A stretch of 64,000 nt of DNA from Poseidonibacter antarcticus (GCF_003667345.1 NZ_RCWF01000005.1:142054-206053); one strand, 5' to 3'. Positions 53,508 through 63,926 are shown, counted from the stretch's first letter. Notes: generated by a model not told the origin, from the sequence alone. Numbers and translations: made by a program.

Positions 53508-56348
53508 ATGTTAGACGGTAAATATTTAAATTTTTATAATCAAATTTCAAAGAAAATTTCAGTTGATAATATTTTCACTGATAAATTACATACACTAGCT
53601 TATGGAACTGATGCATCTTTTTATAGATTAATTCCAAAAATTGTAATCAAAACTGATAATTCAAAAGAAGTTCAAGATATTATTGAATTAGCAAATGAAT
53701 TAGAATTAAGTATTACATTTAGAGCAGCTGGTACTTCACTTTCAGGTCAAGCAATTTCAGATTCAATTTTGATAGTAACTTCAAGAAAGTTCACAGATTT
53801 TAAAATATCTGAAGATAAAAGCTATATCTCATTACAACCAGCATTAACAGGTGCGCAAGTAAATAATCTCCTTGCTCCATATTCAAAAAAAATTGGTCCA
53901 GATCCTGCAAGTATCAACGCTGCTATGATTGGTGGAATTGCTGCGAATAATGCATCTGGAATGTGTTGTGGTGTTTCTCAAAATTCATATAAAACATTAA
54001 AATCAATGAAACTAATCTTTTCTGATGGAACAAAACTAGATACAGGATGTACTGAAAGTAAAAATGCTTTTAAACAATCTCATGGGAAATTTTTAAAAGA
54101 CTTAAAAGAGTTCTCACAAAGTACAAAAGATAATGAAGAGTTAAGAGCAAAAATTGAGCGAAAATTCAAAATCAAAAATACATGTGGTTACTCATTAAAT
54201 TCTTTAATTGATTTTGATGATGAATTTGAAATTTTAGAACACTTAATCATTGGTAGTGAAGGGACTTTAGCATTTATTGAAGAAATTACTTACTATACAG
54301 TTGAAGATTTAAAAGATAAGGCAACAGCTTTAATCTATTTTAAAAATATGGAAGAAGCTTGTACTGCTGTTGTAAAATTGAAATTAGCACGTGATGAAAA
54401 AACTATTATTGTTGATGCTGCTGAGTTAATGGATAGAGCAGCTCTTGCAAGTATTGAAAATGATCCAGCTATGCCTGATTTTATTAAAGATTTTGATGAG
54501 AATATTACAGCTTTATTAATTGAAACAAGAGCAAAATCAGCAAAACAACTTGATATACAAACTGCACAAATTCAAGAACAACTTAAAGAGTTTGATGTTG
54601 TAAGAGATATTTACTTTACAAAAGATGTAGCTGAATATACACTTTATTGGAAAATTAGAAAAGGTTTATTCCCAGCTGTTGGAGCCGTTCGAGAAACTGG
54701 AACAACTGTAATTATTGAAGATGTTGCTTATCCAATTGAATGTCTTGCCCAAGCTGCATTAGAATTACAAGATTTATTTAAAAAGCACGGATATACTGAA
54801 GCTTTAATCTTTGGACATGCACTTGAAGGAAACTTCCACTTTGTATTTACTCAAGATTTCTCAGATGTAAAAGAGATTAAAAGATATGATGAGTTTATGA
54901 ATGATGTTGTAAATTCAGTTGCTGTTAAATACCAAGGAAGCTTAAAAGCAGAACATGGAACAGGTCGAAATATGGCTGCATTCATTGAAGTTGAATGGGG
55001 AAATGATGCCTATGTTATGATGAAAAAAATCAAATGTTTATTTGATCCAAAAGGTTTATTAAATCCAGGTGTTATTATAAATGATGACCAAGAAGCTCAC
55101 TTGAAAAATCTAAAAGCAATGCCAGCAACTAATGAAATTGTCGATAAATGTATTGAGTGTGGATTTTGTGAACCTTCTTGTCCATCAAATGATTTAAGTT
55201 TAACACCAAGACAAAGAATTGTAATAAACAGAGAAATTTCAAGACTAGAAAGATTAGGTGAAGACAAAGAAGCTAAAGAATATAGAGATTTATATCAATA
55301 TGATGGAATAGAAACGTGTGCAACTTGTTCACTTTGTTCATCAGCTTGTCCTGTAAAAATTGATACAGGAAGTTTAACTAAGCATTTAAGAGCTGAACAA
55401 TTAAGCCCAAGTGCAAAAAAAGTAGCAAATTTTGTAGCAAATAACTTCTCGATGACTTTAACAAGTATGAAGTTTGGGTTAGGTGGAGCTAATATGGTTC
55501 ATAAATTATTAGGAACAGCTAGTATGGAAAGTATTTCTTCAACTATGAGAGATTTTTCTAAAAACAAAATTGCTAAATGGGATGCAACATTACCAAAACC
55601 TATTACTATTGATACTAATTTTGAACAAAAAGTTTTAAGTAAAAAAGTAGTTTATTTCCCATCATGTATAAATAGAACAATGGGATTAAGTGCGATTAGT
55701 AAAGAAGAAAAACAATTATTTGATGTAACTGTTGAATTATTACAAAAAGCTGGTTACCAAATAATTTTCCCAGAAGATTTACCTAACCTTTGTTGTGGAA
55801 TGCCATTTTCATCAAAAGGATTTAATGAAGCTGGAAATGCTAAATCAAGTCAATTAGAAAAAGCTCTAATCAAAGCTACAAATAATGGAGAATATCCAGT
55901 TCTTTGTGATATGAGTCCTTGTACAAAAACAATGGTTGAGAAATTTAAAAGTAATATAAAACTTTATGAACCAATCGAATTTGCCCTTGATTTTTTATCT
56001 AATGATTTAGAATTTACACCAATAAATGAACCTATTACAATTCATACGACATGTAGTTCAAGAAAAATGGGATTAGAGGACAAATTTAAACAATTAGCAT
56101 TAATGTGTTCAACAGATGTAATTATTCCACCTGATGTAAAATGTTGTGGTTTCGCAGGGGATAGAGGGTTTAATTATCCTGAATTAAATGAATCAGCATT
56201 AAGAGATTTACCAAAAAGTATTAAAAATGCTAAATATGCATTTTCTACTTCAAAAACATGTGAAATTGGATTATCAGAACACTCAGGTTTAGATTATAAT
56301 TCAATATTTTATCTTATAAATAGATGTACAAAAGCAAAAAATATTTAA
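53508..56348 (+). CDS. FAD-linked, Fe-S containing D-lactate dehydrogenase-like protein
   Basis: The 946-residue fusion protein has an N-terminal FAD-binding domain of the VAO type (ITFRAAGTSLSGQAISD near 65, ASINAAMIGGIAANNASG near 135), a FAD-oxidase C-terminal domain, a double 4Fe-4S module (CIECGFCEPSCPS and CATCSLCSSACPVKI) and two CCG domains (NLCCGMPFSSKG and KCCGFAGDRGFN). This layout matches membrane-associated D-lactate or 2-hydroxyacid dehydrogenases. With LutABC it would allow use of both lactate isomers. The exact hydroxyacid is inferred. Confidence 0.85.
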   Translation: MLDGKYLNFYNQISKKISVDNIFTDKLHTLAYGTDASFYRLIPKIVIKTDNSKEVQDIIELANELELSITFRAAGTSLSGQAISDSILIVTSRKFTDFKISEDKSYISLQPALTGAQVNNLLAPYSKKIGPDPASINAAMIGGIAANNASGMCCGVSQNSYKTLKSMKLIFSDGTKLDTGCTESKNAFKQSHGKFLKDLKEFSQSTKDNEELRAKIERKFKIKNTCGYSLNSLIDFDDEFEILEHLIIGSEGTLAFIEEITYYTVEDLKDKATALIYFKNMEEACTAVVKLKLARDEKTIIVDAAELMDRAALASIENDPAMPDFIKDFDENITALLIETRAKSAKQLDIQTAQIQEQLKEFDVVRDIYFTKDVAEYTLYWKIRKGLFPAVGAVRETGTTVIIEDVAYPIECLAQAALELQDLFKKHGYTEALIFGHALEGNFHFVFTQDFSDVKEIKRYDEFMNDVVNSVAVKYQGSLKAEHGTGRNMAAFIEVEWGNDAYVMMKKIKCLFDPKGLLNPGVIINDDQEAHLKNLKAMPATNEIVDKCIECGFCEPSCPSNDLSLTPRQRIVINREISRLERLGEDKEAKEYRDLYQYDGIETCATCSLCSSACPVKIDTGSLTKHLRAEQLSPSAKKVANFVANNFSMTLTSMKFGLGGANMVHKLLGTASMESISSTMRDFSKNKIAKWDATLPKPITIDTNFEQKVLSKKVVYFPSCINRTMGLSAISKEEKQLFDVTVELLQKAGYQIIFPEDLPNLCCGMPFSSKGFNEAGNAKSSQLEKALIKATNNGEYPVLCDMSPCTKTMVEKFKSNIKLYEPIEFALDFLSNDLEFTPINEPITIHTTCSSRKMGLEDKFKQLALMCSTDVIIPPDVKCCGFAGDRGFNYPELNESALRDLPKSIKNAKYAFSTSKTCEIGLSEHSGLDYNSIFYLINRCTKAKNI

Positions 56349-56421
56349 TTCTTTTTTTGTCAAAACAGATATTTACCATTATTTAGGTAAAATGTCTGTT
56401 TTAATAAACAAAGGAATTATA

Positions 56422-57246
56422 ATGTATAAATTTTTATTAGCATTCTTATTTAGTTCGACTTTATCATTTGCTGGAATAATAAATGGTATTGCACTTACTG
56501 TAAATGATGACCCAATTACACTTTATGATATTGACCAAGCAATGGTTAATAAAAATATTGATAAAAATCAAGCAGTTGGTTTATTAGTTGATGAAGTATT
56601 ATATAAACAATTAATTAAAAAATATAATATTTCTGTAGATATTTTTGATGTCAACACATATATCGAAAAACTTGCCGCATCAAATAACATGGATCTTTTA
56701 ACATTTAAATCTATTGTAAGACAAAAATATCCAGATTATAGTATATTCGAAGCAGAAGCTAAAACAATTGTAACTAGACAAAAACTAATTAAAAAATTAG
56801 TTCAAGGTCAATTAAAAATAGCATCAGAAGAAGATGTTAAATTATATTATGAGAATAATAAAAAGAAATACCTAACTTCTAAAACAGTAGAAGTAGTTCA
56901 ATATACATCAACTAAAAAGCCTTCTTTATTAGCTACGATTAAAAGTCCACTAGCTCAAGCTGCTGATGTACAAAGAACTCCTTTACAACTTAGCATAAAA
57001 GAATTAAACCCACAAATGCAGTATCTTTTAAATAATACTGCTGTAAACGCTTTTACACCCGTATTCATAGCAAATAAGATGTATACAGCACTTTTTATTA
57101 TTAAAAAAGAAGGAACTGATATATTAGACTTTGAAGTAGTAAAAAATAAAGTATTTAATGAAGTAATGGCATTAAGAGAAAAAAAATATTTAAAAGATTT
57201 TTTTGAAAAACAAAAATTAACAGCTGATATAAAAATATTAAGATAA
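56422..57246 (+). CDS. SurA-like periplasmic chaperone/peptidyl-prolyl isomerase
   Basis: I choose ATG 56422, after AAGGA with 6 bases spacing, over the in-frame ATG at 56392; the product then starts with a signal peptide (MYKFLLAFLFSSTLSFAG). The 274 residues continue IINGIALTVNDDPITLYDID and a helical N-terminal SurA-like domain, with YYENNKKKYLTSKTVEVVQ before a C-terminal domain. A clear PPIase (parvulin) core is not seen, so it may act only as a chaperone. Confidence 0.65.
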   Translation: MYKFLLAFLFSSTLSFAGIINGIALTVNDDPITLYDIDQAMVNKNIDKNQAVGLLVDEVLYKQLIKKYNISVDIFDVNTYIEKLAASNNMDLLTFKSIVRQKYPDYSIFEAEAKTIVTRQKLIKKLVQGQLKIASEEDVKLYYENNKKKYLTSKTVEVVQYTSTKKPSLLATIKSPLAQAADVQRTPLQLSIKELNPQMQYLLNNTAVNAFTPVFIANKMYTALFIIKKEGTDILDFEVVKNKVFNEVMALREKKYLKDFFEKQKLTADIKILR

Positions 57247-57263
57247 TTAGAAAAAGGAAATAG

Positions 57264-58691
57264 ATGTTTGAAGTAATTATAGGTTTAGAAGTACACGTAC
57301 AGTTAAATACAAAGTCTAAACTATTTTGTTCTTGTCCAACAAGTTTTGGTGAAGAACCAAATACAAATGTATGTCCAACTTGTTTAGGACTACCAGGAGC
57401 GCTTCCTGTTTTAAATAAAGAAGCAGTTTACAAAGCAATTATGTTAGGTACTGCACTTAAATCAAAAATTAATCAAAAATCAATATTTAATAGGAAAAAT
57501 TATTTCTATCCTGATTTACCAAATGGTTATCAAATCTCTCAATTTGAAGTTCCTATTGTAGGACTTGGAGAATTGGTAATTGATTTTCCAGATGGAAGAC
57601 AAAAAACTATTGGTGTTACAAGAGCTCACTTAGAAAATGATGCAGGAAAAAGTATTCATACATCATCAGGTTCACAAGTTGATTTAAATAGAACAGGAAC
57701 TCCTTTACTTGAAATTGTTTCAGAACCAGATATGAGATCTGCTGAAGAAGCTATTTTATATCTTAAAAAACTTCACTCAATTGTAAGATATATCGGAATT
57801 TCAGATGCAAATATGCAAGAAGGTTCATTTAGAGCAGATGTAAATGTATCTATTAGACCAAAAGGTGCAACAAATTTAAATACTAGATGTGAAATCAAAA
57901 ATATGAACTCATTTAAGTTCATTGAAAAAGCAATTCATTATGAAGTAAATAGACATATTGAAGCTTGGGAAGATGGTATTCATGATACTGAAATTGTTCA
58001 AGAAACTAGACTTTTTGATGCAGATGCTGGTGAAACTAGATCAATGAGAGGAAAAGAAGATGCTGCTGATTACAGATATTTTCCAGATCCTGATTTACTT
58101 CCTGTAATAATTACAGATGAAATGTTAGAAAAATACTCTAAAATTCCTGAACTTCCAGATGAGAAAAAAGCAAGATTTATAAAAGACTTTGGTCTTAAAG
58201 AATATGATGCATCAGTTATCACAAGCTCACTTGAAACTGCAAACTTCTTTGATGAAATGATGAAAGAAGGAATCACAGGTAAGAATGCAACAACATGGTT
58301 AACAGTTGAATTACCATCAAGATTTAAAGAAGGTGTTTCAATTGAAAATTCACCTGTTGGAGCTAAAAAATTAGCAACAATGATTAAAGCAATCGAAGAT
58401 GGAACAATTTCAGGAAAAGCAGCAAAAGAAGTACTTGATTATCTAATGGAAAATCCAGATGAAGAAATTGATACTGTAATTGAAAAACTTGGATTAAAAC
58501 AAGTATCTGATGATGGTGCAATTTTAGAAATTATTGATGCTATCATTGCTTCAAATGAAGATAAAGTAGAACAATATAAAGCAGGAAAAGATAAATTATT
58601 TGGATTCTTTGTAGGTCAAACTATGAAAGCATCTAAAGGTACTGCAAATCCTGCTAAAGTAAATGAACTTTTAAAACAAAGACTTTCTTAA
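57264..58691 (+). CDS. gatB: Aspartyl/glutamyl-tRNA amidotransferase subunit B
   Basis: GatB is the kinase/transamidation subunit of GatCAB, which turns misacylated Glu-tRNA(Gln) or Asp-tRNA(Asn) into the correct species. The 475 residues show [19 protein letters not shown] at the start with zinc cysteines (CSCPTSF... CPTCLGLPG), the body signature [14 protein letters not shown] and a tail domain (YQB/GatB-C) from about 330. Length is standard. GatA and GatC are not in the window. Confidence 0.94.
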   Translation: MFEVIIGLEVHVQLNTKSKLFCSCPTSFGEEPNTNVCPTCLGLPGALPVLNKEAVYKAIMLGTALKSKINQKSIFNRKNYFYPDLPNGYQISQFEVPIVGLGELVIDFPDGRQKTIGVTRAHLENDAGKSIHTSSGSQVDLNRTGTPLLEIVSEPDMRSAEEAILYLKKLHSIVRYIGISDANMQEGSFRADVNVSIRPKGATNLNTRCEIKNMNSFKFIEKAIHYEVNRHIEAWEDGIHDTEIVQETRLFDADAGETRSMRGKEDAADYRYFPDPDLLPVIITDEMLEKYSKIPELPDEKKARFIKDFGLKEYDASVITSSLETANFFDEMMKEGITGKNATTWLTVELPSRFKEGVSIENSPVGAKKLATMIKAIEDGTISGKAAKEVLDYLMENPDEEIDTVIEKLGLKQVSDDGAILEIIDAIIASNEDKVEQYKAGKDKLFGFFVGQTMKASKGTANPAKVNELLKQRLS

Positions 58692-58765
58692 AACAATAAA
58701 TAGGATCTTAAAAGATTCTATTTATATTTCCTAAACTAAATCTAAATACAGGAGGATTACAAAAG

Positions 58766-59665
58766 ATGAGTAATAAACCTAAAATTGCTGTAATAGGTGC
58801 TGGTAAATGGGGTCAAGCACTTCACTTTGCACTTTCTAAAAATCAAGAGACTTTTATCACTTCTCGGACTCCACGAAATATAAAAAACTTTATAGATTTA
58901 AAAACAGCTCTTAATTGTGATTATCTAGTAATCGCTATTCCAGCACAACAATTAAAACAGTGGTTAAAAGAGAATTTTGAATTTAAAAATCAAAAAATCC
59001 TAGTTGCTTCAAAAGGTATTGAAGCAACTACTGGTGAATTTCTAAATGAAATTTATGCAGATTATGTACCTGAAAAAAATATCGGTTTTATTTCAGGACC
59101 TTCATTTGCTGCTGAAGTAATCCAAGGTCTTCCTTGTGCTTTAGTTTTAAATTCTACTTCAAAAAAACTTTACCATGAATTTAAACCCTTCTTTCCAGAC
59201 TTTATTAAGACTTATTATAGCACTGATGTAATTGGAGCTGAAGTCGCTGGTGCATATAAAAATGTACTTGCAATTGCAAGTGGCATTTGTGAGGGCTTAA
59301 ATCTAGGGAAAAATGCACAAGCATCTTTAATCGCAAGAGGTTTAGTTGAAATGCAGAGATTTGGTAAGCATTTTGGTGCTAAAAAATCATCATTTATTGG
59401 ATTAAGTGGAGCTGGGGATTTATTTTTGACGGCTAGTTCTAATATGAGTAGAAATTATCGGGTTGGATTAGGACTTGCAGAAAATAAAAAATTACAAGAA
59501 ATATTAGAAGAATTAGGAGAAGTTGCTGAAGGTGTAAAAACATCAGAAGCAATTCATAAATTATCAAAAGAATTTAATATTTATACACCAATAGCAAACG
59601 AAGTTAAACTAATACTTGATGGTAAAAATCCTAAAGATAGTTTAAAAGATTTATTAAACTCTTAA
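58766..59665 (+). CDS. gpsA: Glycerol-3-phosphate dehydrogenase [NAD(P)+]
   Basis: GpsA makes glycerol-3-phosphate for phospholipids from dihydroxyacetone phosphate. The 299 residues contain the dinucleotide motif IGAGKWGQALHFAL, SGPSFAAEVIQGLPCAL, the catalytic Lys region EVAGAYKNVLAIASG and LSGAGDLFLTASSNMSRNY. The protein is slightly shorter than the E. coli form. A good SD (AGGAGG) precedes the ATG. Confidence 0.93.
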   Translation: MSNKPKIAVIGAGKWGQALHFALSKNQETFITSRTPRNIKNFIDLKTALNCDYLVIAIPAQQLKQWLKENFEFKNQKILVASKGIEATTGEFLNEIYADYVPEKNIGFISGPSFAAEVIQGLPCALVLNSTSKKLYHEFKPFFPDFIKTYYSTDVIGAEVAGAYKNVLAIASGICEGLNLGKNAQASLIARGLVEMQRFGKHFGAKKSSFIGLSGAGDLFLTASSNMSRNYRVGLGLAENKKLQEILEELGEVAEGVKTSEAIHKLSKEFNIYTPIANEVKLILDGKNPKDSLKDLLNS

Positions 59666-59694
59666 TATAAGTAAATAAATTAAAAGGAATTTTC

Positions 59695-60675
59695 ATGAAA
59701 GCATTTGTAGTAAAAAAAATAGCGGATAGAGAGTTTGAAGCTGATATACAAGAAGTAGAAATACCTAAATGTGCAGATGATGAAATTGTTATAAAAGTAT
59801 CTTATTCCTCATTAAATTATAAAGATGCATTAAGTTCTGTGGGAAATCCAGGAGTTACTAAAAATTTTCCACATATTACAGGAATTGATGTAGCTGGTGT
59901 TGTATATGAATCCACTTCTAAAATATTTAAAGCAGGTGAGCGTGTACTTGTAACAGGTTATGATATGGGAATGAATACAAATGGAGGACACGCTGAATTT
60001 GTAAAAGTACCAGCTTTATGGGTAGCTAGAATTCCTGATTCTATAACAGATAAAGAAATAATGACTTTTGGAACAGCAGGATTAACTGCAGCTTTAAGTA
60101 TAAATGAATTAATAGAAAATGGTGTGAAGCCAGAAGATGGAGAAATTCTCGTAACAGGAGCAACAGGAGGAGTAGGTTCTATTGCTGTTTCGATTTTAAG
60201 TAAAATCGGATTTTCTGTAGTTGCAATTTCTGGGAAAGAAGAAAAAATAGATTATTTAAAAAATATTGGTGCTAAAGAAGTTATACTTAGAAATATTTTT
60301 AATGAAGAATCTAAAAAAACAATGATGAACGAAAGATATGCAGGAGTAATAGATACTGTTGGTGGTGAAATATTAGCAAATGCATTAAAATACATAAAAT
60401 ATGATGGAGTTGCAACTTGTTGTGGACTTTCATCTTCTCATGAATTAAATACAAATGTATTCCCTTTTATTTTAAGAGGTATACGATTAATAGGTATTGA
60501 TTCAGTTGAATGTAAACTTGAAAAGAAACAGGCAGCTTGGGAAAAAATTGCAAGTAGATGGAAAATCACTACTTTAGATAACATTACAAATGAAATTTCA
60601 TTAGATGAAATTAAAAATGCATATAAATTATTATTAGCAGGAAGAGCAGTAGGAAGATATGTAGTTAAGATATAA
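59695..60675 (+). CDS. acuI: AcuI/YhdH-type quinone oxidoreductase (acrylyl-CoA reductase family)
   Basis: This medium-chain reductase of 326 residues resembles YhdH/AcuI, which reduces acrylyl-CoA with NADPH. Landmarks are YSSLNYKDALSSVGNPGV, the FGTAGLTAALSI segment near 124 and the Rossmann motif VTGATGGVGSIAVSIL. No zinc ligands are visible, as in this subgroup. AcuI homologues are common in marine bacteria that use acrylate or DMSP, but there is no other gene of that pathway here, so the physiological substrate stays open. Confidence 0.78.
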   Translation: MKAFVVKKIADREFEADIQEVEIPKCADDEIVIKVSYSSLNYKDALSSVGNPGVTKNFPHITGIDVAGVVYESTSKIFKAGERVLVTGYDMGMNTNGGHAEFVKVPALWVARIPDSITDKEIMTFGTAGLTAALSINELIENGVKPEDGEILVTGATGGVGSIAVSILSKIGFSVVAISGKEEKIDYLKNIGAKEVILRNIFNEESKKTMMNERYAGVIDTVGGEILANALKYIKYDGVATCCGLSSSHELNTNVFPFILRGIRLIGIDSVECKLEKKQAAWEKIASRWKITTLDNITNEISLDEIKNAYKLLLAGRAVGRYVVKI

Positions 60676-60777
60676 GAGAAACTCTCTCTTTATATTTTAA
60701 CTACATATTAAATCTTAGTCCTTTATTAATCTACATTAATATCTAATACTCCAAATTATTAATTAAAATAAATTCGC

Positions 60778-60783
60778 TATAAT
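60778..60783 (+). promoter_or_regulatory. -10 box of proA
   Basis: TATAAT lies 31 bases before the proA ATG; the gap between acuI and proA shows no other feature. Confidence 0.4.
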
Positions 60784-60814
60784 TAAAATAATAAAAGAAA
60801 TATAGGAATAAACT

Positions 60815-62047
60815 ATGCAACAATTTTTAGAAGAGGCAAAAAAAACAAGCCGAACTATTGCAAACCTTGACGCACATACTAAAAACAAGGTTTTAAGAGA
60901 AATGGCAGATGCGCTTATTGCACACTGTGATTATATAATAGAACATAATAATAAAGATATGAAAGAAGGAAAAATAAATAAATTAAGTAGTGCGCTACTT
61001 GATAGATTATTATTAACAGGACAAAGAGTTGAAGATATGGCTTTAGCCATTAGACAAATAGCAGATCAAAAAGAACCAGTTGGACGAACTTTAGAAGGTT
61101 GGATTACAGAAGATGGTTTAGATATTAAAAAAATATCAGTACCAATTGGTGTAATTGGTATTATTTATGAAAGTCGTCCAAATGTTACAAGTGATACAGC
61201 AGCACTTTGCTTTAAAAGTGGGAATGTTTGTGTTTTAAAAGGTGGGAAAGAAGCTGAATACTCAAATAAAGCAATTGCAAATATTTTAAGACAAGTACTA
61301 GCAAAAAATAAATTACCTGAACAAGCTATTTCATTATTACCTGATTCTTCAAGAGAAGGTGTTGCTAAACTTATCAAAGAAGATAAATATGTAGATTTAA
61401 TAATTCCAAGAGGTGGAGAAGCACTAATCAAATATATAAGCCAAAATTCTTCAATTCCAGTTATTAAACATGATAAAGGTTTATGTCATATTTTTGTAGA
61501 TAAACATGCAGCACATAACAGAATTATAGATATTGCAATTAATGCAAAATGTCAAAGACCAGGTGTTTGTAATGCTATGGAAACTCTTTTAATACATGAA
61601 GAAATTGCAGCTTATATTCTTCCAGGATTATACGATGCATTTATAGAAAAAGGAACACTTCTTAAAGGTTGTGAAGAAACAGCTAAGTATATAAATGTAA
61701 AAATTGCAACAGATGAAGATTATAATACAGAATATCTAGCAAATATTTTAAATATAAAAGTAGTTAAAAATGTAGATGAAGCAATTGAGCATATTGCAAA
61801 ATATGGTTCAGGTCACTCTGAGTCTATTTTAAGTGAAAACTATACTGCTGTAAATAAATTCTTAGATCAAGTAGATGCAGCTTGTGTATATGCAAATGCA
61901 AGTACAAGATTTACAGATGGTGGTGCATTTGGTTTAGGTGCGGAAGTAGGAATTTCTACAAATAAACTTCACTCAAGAGGTCCAATGGGAATCAATGATT
62001 TAACAACATTTAAATACAAAATCTATGGACAAGGTCAAGTAAGATAA
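60815..62047 (+). CDS. proA: Gamma-glutamyl phosphate reductase
   Basis: ProA makes glutamate-5-semialdehyde in proline synthesis. The 410 residues show the aldehyde-dehydrogenase-like core: VIYESRPNVTSDTAALC near 117, LIIPRGGEALI and the catalytic cysteine in AKCQRPGVCNAMETLLIH near 250. The late ANASTRFTDGGAFGLGAEVG is typical. It is followed at 5 bases by the phosphagen kinase gene. Confidence 0.94.
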   Translation: MQQFLEEAKKTSRTIANLDAHTKNKVLREMADALIAHCDYIIEHNNKDMKEGKINKLSSALLDRLLLTGQRVEDMALAIRQIADQKEPVGRTLEGWITEDGLDIKKISVPIGVIGIIYESRPNVTSDTAALCFKSGNVCVLKGGKEAEYSNKAIANILRQVLAKNKLPEQAISLLPDSSREGVAKLIKEDKYVDLIIPRGGEALIKYISQNSSIPVIKHDKGLCHIFVDKHAAHNRIIDIAINAKCQRPGVCNAMETLLIHEEIAAYILPGLYDAFIEKGTLLKGCEETAKYINVKIATDEDYNTEYLANILNIKVVKNVDEAIEHIAKYGSGHSESILSENYTAVNKFLDQVDAACVYANASTRFTDGGAFGLGAEVGISTNKLHSRGPMGINDLTTFKYKIYGQGQVR

Positions 62048-62052
62048 TTAAT

Positions 62053-63102
62053 ATGAATAAAGCTAATAAATACCCGAATTTCCCAAGTGATTGTAAATCA
62101 TTATTATCGAAATATTTAACAAAAGAAGTTTTTGAAGAGTTAAAAGATAAAACAACTCCATGGGGTTTTACTTTAAATGATGCAATTGCTTCAGGAGTTC
62201 AAAATAGTGATAGTGGAATTGGTGTTTATGCGGGAGATATTGAATCTTATTCAATATTTTCATCACTTTTTGATCCAATTATTAAAGAGTATCATGGCTT
62301 TGAAAAAAAAAATTTACATATTAGTAATTTAAATGCAGATGATTTAAATGCACCAAATCCAGACCCTGAAAATAAATATATTCTTTCTACAAGAATTAGA
62401 GTAGGAAGAAATATTGCAAATATTCCACTAGGACCTGCAATTAGTCAAGAACAAAGAAATGAAGTTGAGAATCAAGCATCTAAAGCTTTAACTAGCCTTG
62501 AAGATAAACTTCAAGGAAAATACTATCCATTAGATGGAATGAGTGAAGAAGTTGCTCATAAGCTAATTGAAGATCATTTTTTATTCAAAGCAGGTGATAG
62601 GTTTTTAGAAGCTGCTGGACTTAATAGACAATGGCCAAAGGGAAGAGGTATTTATCATAATGATGAAAAAACTTTTTTAGTTTGGGTTAATGAAGAAGAC
62701 CAATTAAGAATAATATCAATGCAAAAAGGTGGAGATATTAAAGAGGTTTTCCAAAGATTAACAAGTGCAATTTCAAAAATAGAAGAAAAAATAGAATTTT
62801 CATATAATAAACACCTAGGATATATTACAAGTTGCCCTACAAATTTAGGAACAGCTTTAAGAGCTAGCGTACATATAAAAGTCCCAAATTTAGCAAATGA
62901 TTATAAAAAATTTGAAAAAATTACAAATAAATATCATTTACAAATTAGAGGAATAAATGGTGAACATTCACAAAGTCTTGGTGGAGTTTATGATATTTCT
63001 AATAAAAGAAGATTAGGCGTAACAGAAGTTCAATGCGTACAAGATATGTATGATGGTGTTGTTGAACTAATTAAGGTAGAAAAAGACTTAGAAACTAAAT
63101 AA
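62053..63102 (+). CDS. Phosphagen kinase, arginine kinase type
   Basis: Phosphagen kinases transfer phosphate between ATP and a guanidino compound (arginine in arginine kinase) to buffer ATP. The 349 residues match the family from end to end: DCKSLLSKYLTKEVFEELKD, the guanidino-specificity region SGVQNSDSGIGVYAGD, STRIRVGRNI, the catalytic cysteine C261 in ITSCPTNLGTALRASVH and GGVYDISNKRRLGVTE. Length and the GS loop fit arginine kinase better than creatine kinase. Such genes are rare in bacteria; transfer from animals or other bacteria is likely. It sits 5 bases after proA, so the two are probably co-transcribed. Confidence 0.88.
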   Translation: MNKANKYPNFPSDCKSLLSKYLTKEVFEELKDKTTPWGFTLNDAIASGVQNSDSGIGVYAGDIESYSIFSSLFDPIIKEYHGFEKKNLHISNLNADDLNAPNPDPENKYILSTRIRVGRNIANIPLGPAISQEQRNEVENQASKALTSLEDKLQGKYYPLDGMSEEVAHKLIEDHFLFKAGDRFLEAAGLNRQWPKGRGIYHNDEKTFLVWVNEEDQLRIISMQKGGDIKEVFQRLTSAISKIEEKIEFSYNKHLGYITSCPTNLGTALRASVHIKVPNLANDYKKFEKITNKYHLQIRGINGEHSQSLGGVYDISNKRRLGVTEVQCVQDMYDGVVELIKVEKDLETK

Positions 63103-63116
63103 AAAGATTACTAGTT

Positions 63117-63746
63117 CTATCGTTGCGATAGAGCTAGTTTTATTCCAAGACCAACTAATACAGTTGAAGTCATAATATTCATATATTTTACAATTTTTGG
63201 ATTACTTTGTAATCTAGAACTTAAAATATTTGCTGCAATTCCAATACCAGAAAATACAATAACTGTCATAATCATAAATATAATTCCTAAAGTAATCATT
63301 TGCATTGGTACATTTCCTGTTTGTGTATTTACAAACTGTGGTAGAAATGCTAAGAAAAAGATTGAAACTTTTGGATTTAATATATTCATAATAAAGCCTT
63401 TTACAAATAACTTTTTTAATTGTGAACTAGAATTTTCCACATTTAAATCTAAAGGAAGATTTCTATATTTGAAAGCTTGATATCCAATATAAAGTAAATA
63501 AGCCGCACCCGCATATTTTACAATATTAAAAGCCAATTCCGATGTTTTAAATATTACAGAAATTCCTAATGCCGCTGCACTTGTATGAATAATCAAACCT
63601 GAACAAAGTCCAAGAGTAGTAATTATTGCTGCTTTTTTACTTTTTGTCATTCCTTGTGTTAATACATAAATATTATCTGGACCAGGTGCTAAACATAATA
63701 AAAATGCGGCTCCAATAAAAAGTAAAAGTTGTGTTAATTCAATCAA
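63117..63746 (-). CDS. LysE/RhtB-family amino-acid exporter
   Basis: This 209-residue membrane protein has about six hydrophobic segments and the LysE/RhtB start LFIGAAFLLCLAPGPDNIYVL. Family members export lysine, arginine, homoserine or threonine. The gene is convergent with the arginine kinase gene (14 bases between stop codons). The substrate cannot be read from sequence, and the pairing with an arginine-related gene may be chance. Confidence 0.85.
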   Translation of the reverse strand: MIELTQLLLFIGAAFLLCLAPGPDNIYVLTQGMTKSKKAAIITTLGLCSGLIIHTSAAALGISVIFKTSELAFNIVKYAGAAYLLYIGYQAFKYRNLPLDLNVENSSSQLKKLFVKGFIMNILNPKVSIFFLAFLPQFVNTQTGNVPMQMITLGIIFMIMTVIVFSGIGIAANILSSRLQSNPKIVKYMNIMTSTVLVGLGIKLALSQR

Positions 63747-63878
63747 TTTTAGACCTTTGTTATTATTTTATACTATTTTTAGTATTTATTTTGCTTTGTG
63801 TAGTTTATCATTTTTTATTTTTGTATTTATTAAAGTACTTTTAGCAATATCTGGATTGTGTAGATTTTAAATTTTTGT

Positions 63879-63884
63879 TATACT
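63879..63884 (+). promoter_or_regulatory. -10 box of glyA
   Basis: TATACT lies 43 bases before the proposed ATG at 63927; AAGAAGG sits 8 bases before that ATG. Confidence 0.4.
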
Positions 63885-63926
63885 TCTTTAAAATATTAGA
63901 AATATCATAAAAAAGAAGGTTATAAA

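Noticed and set aside
59695..60675. DMSP/acrylate degradation locus
   Set aside because: Only the acuI-like gene is present; no DMSP lyase or CoA-ligase gene is near.
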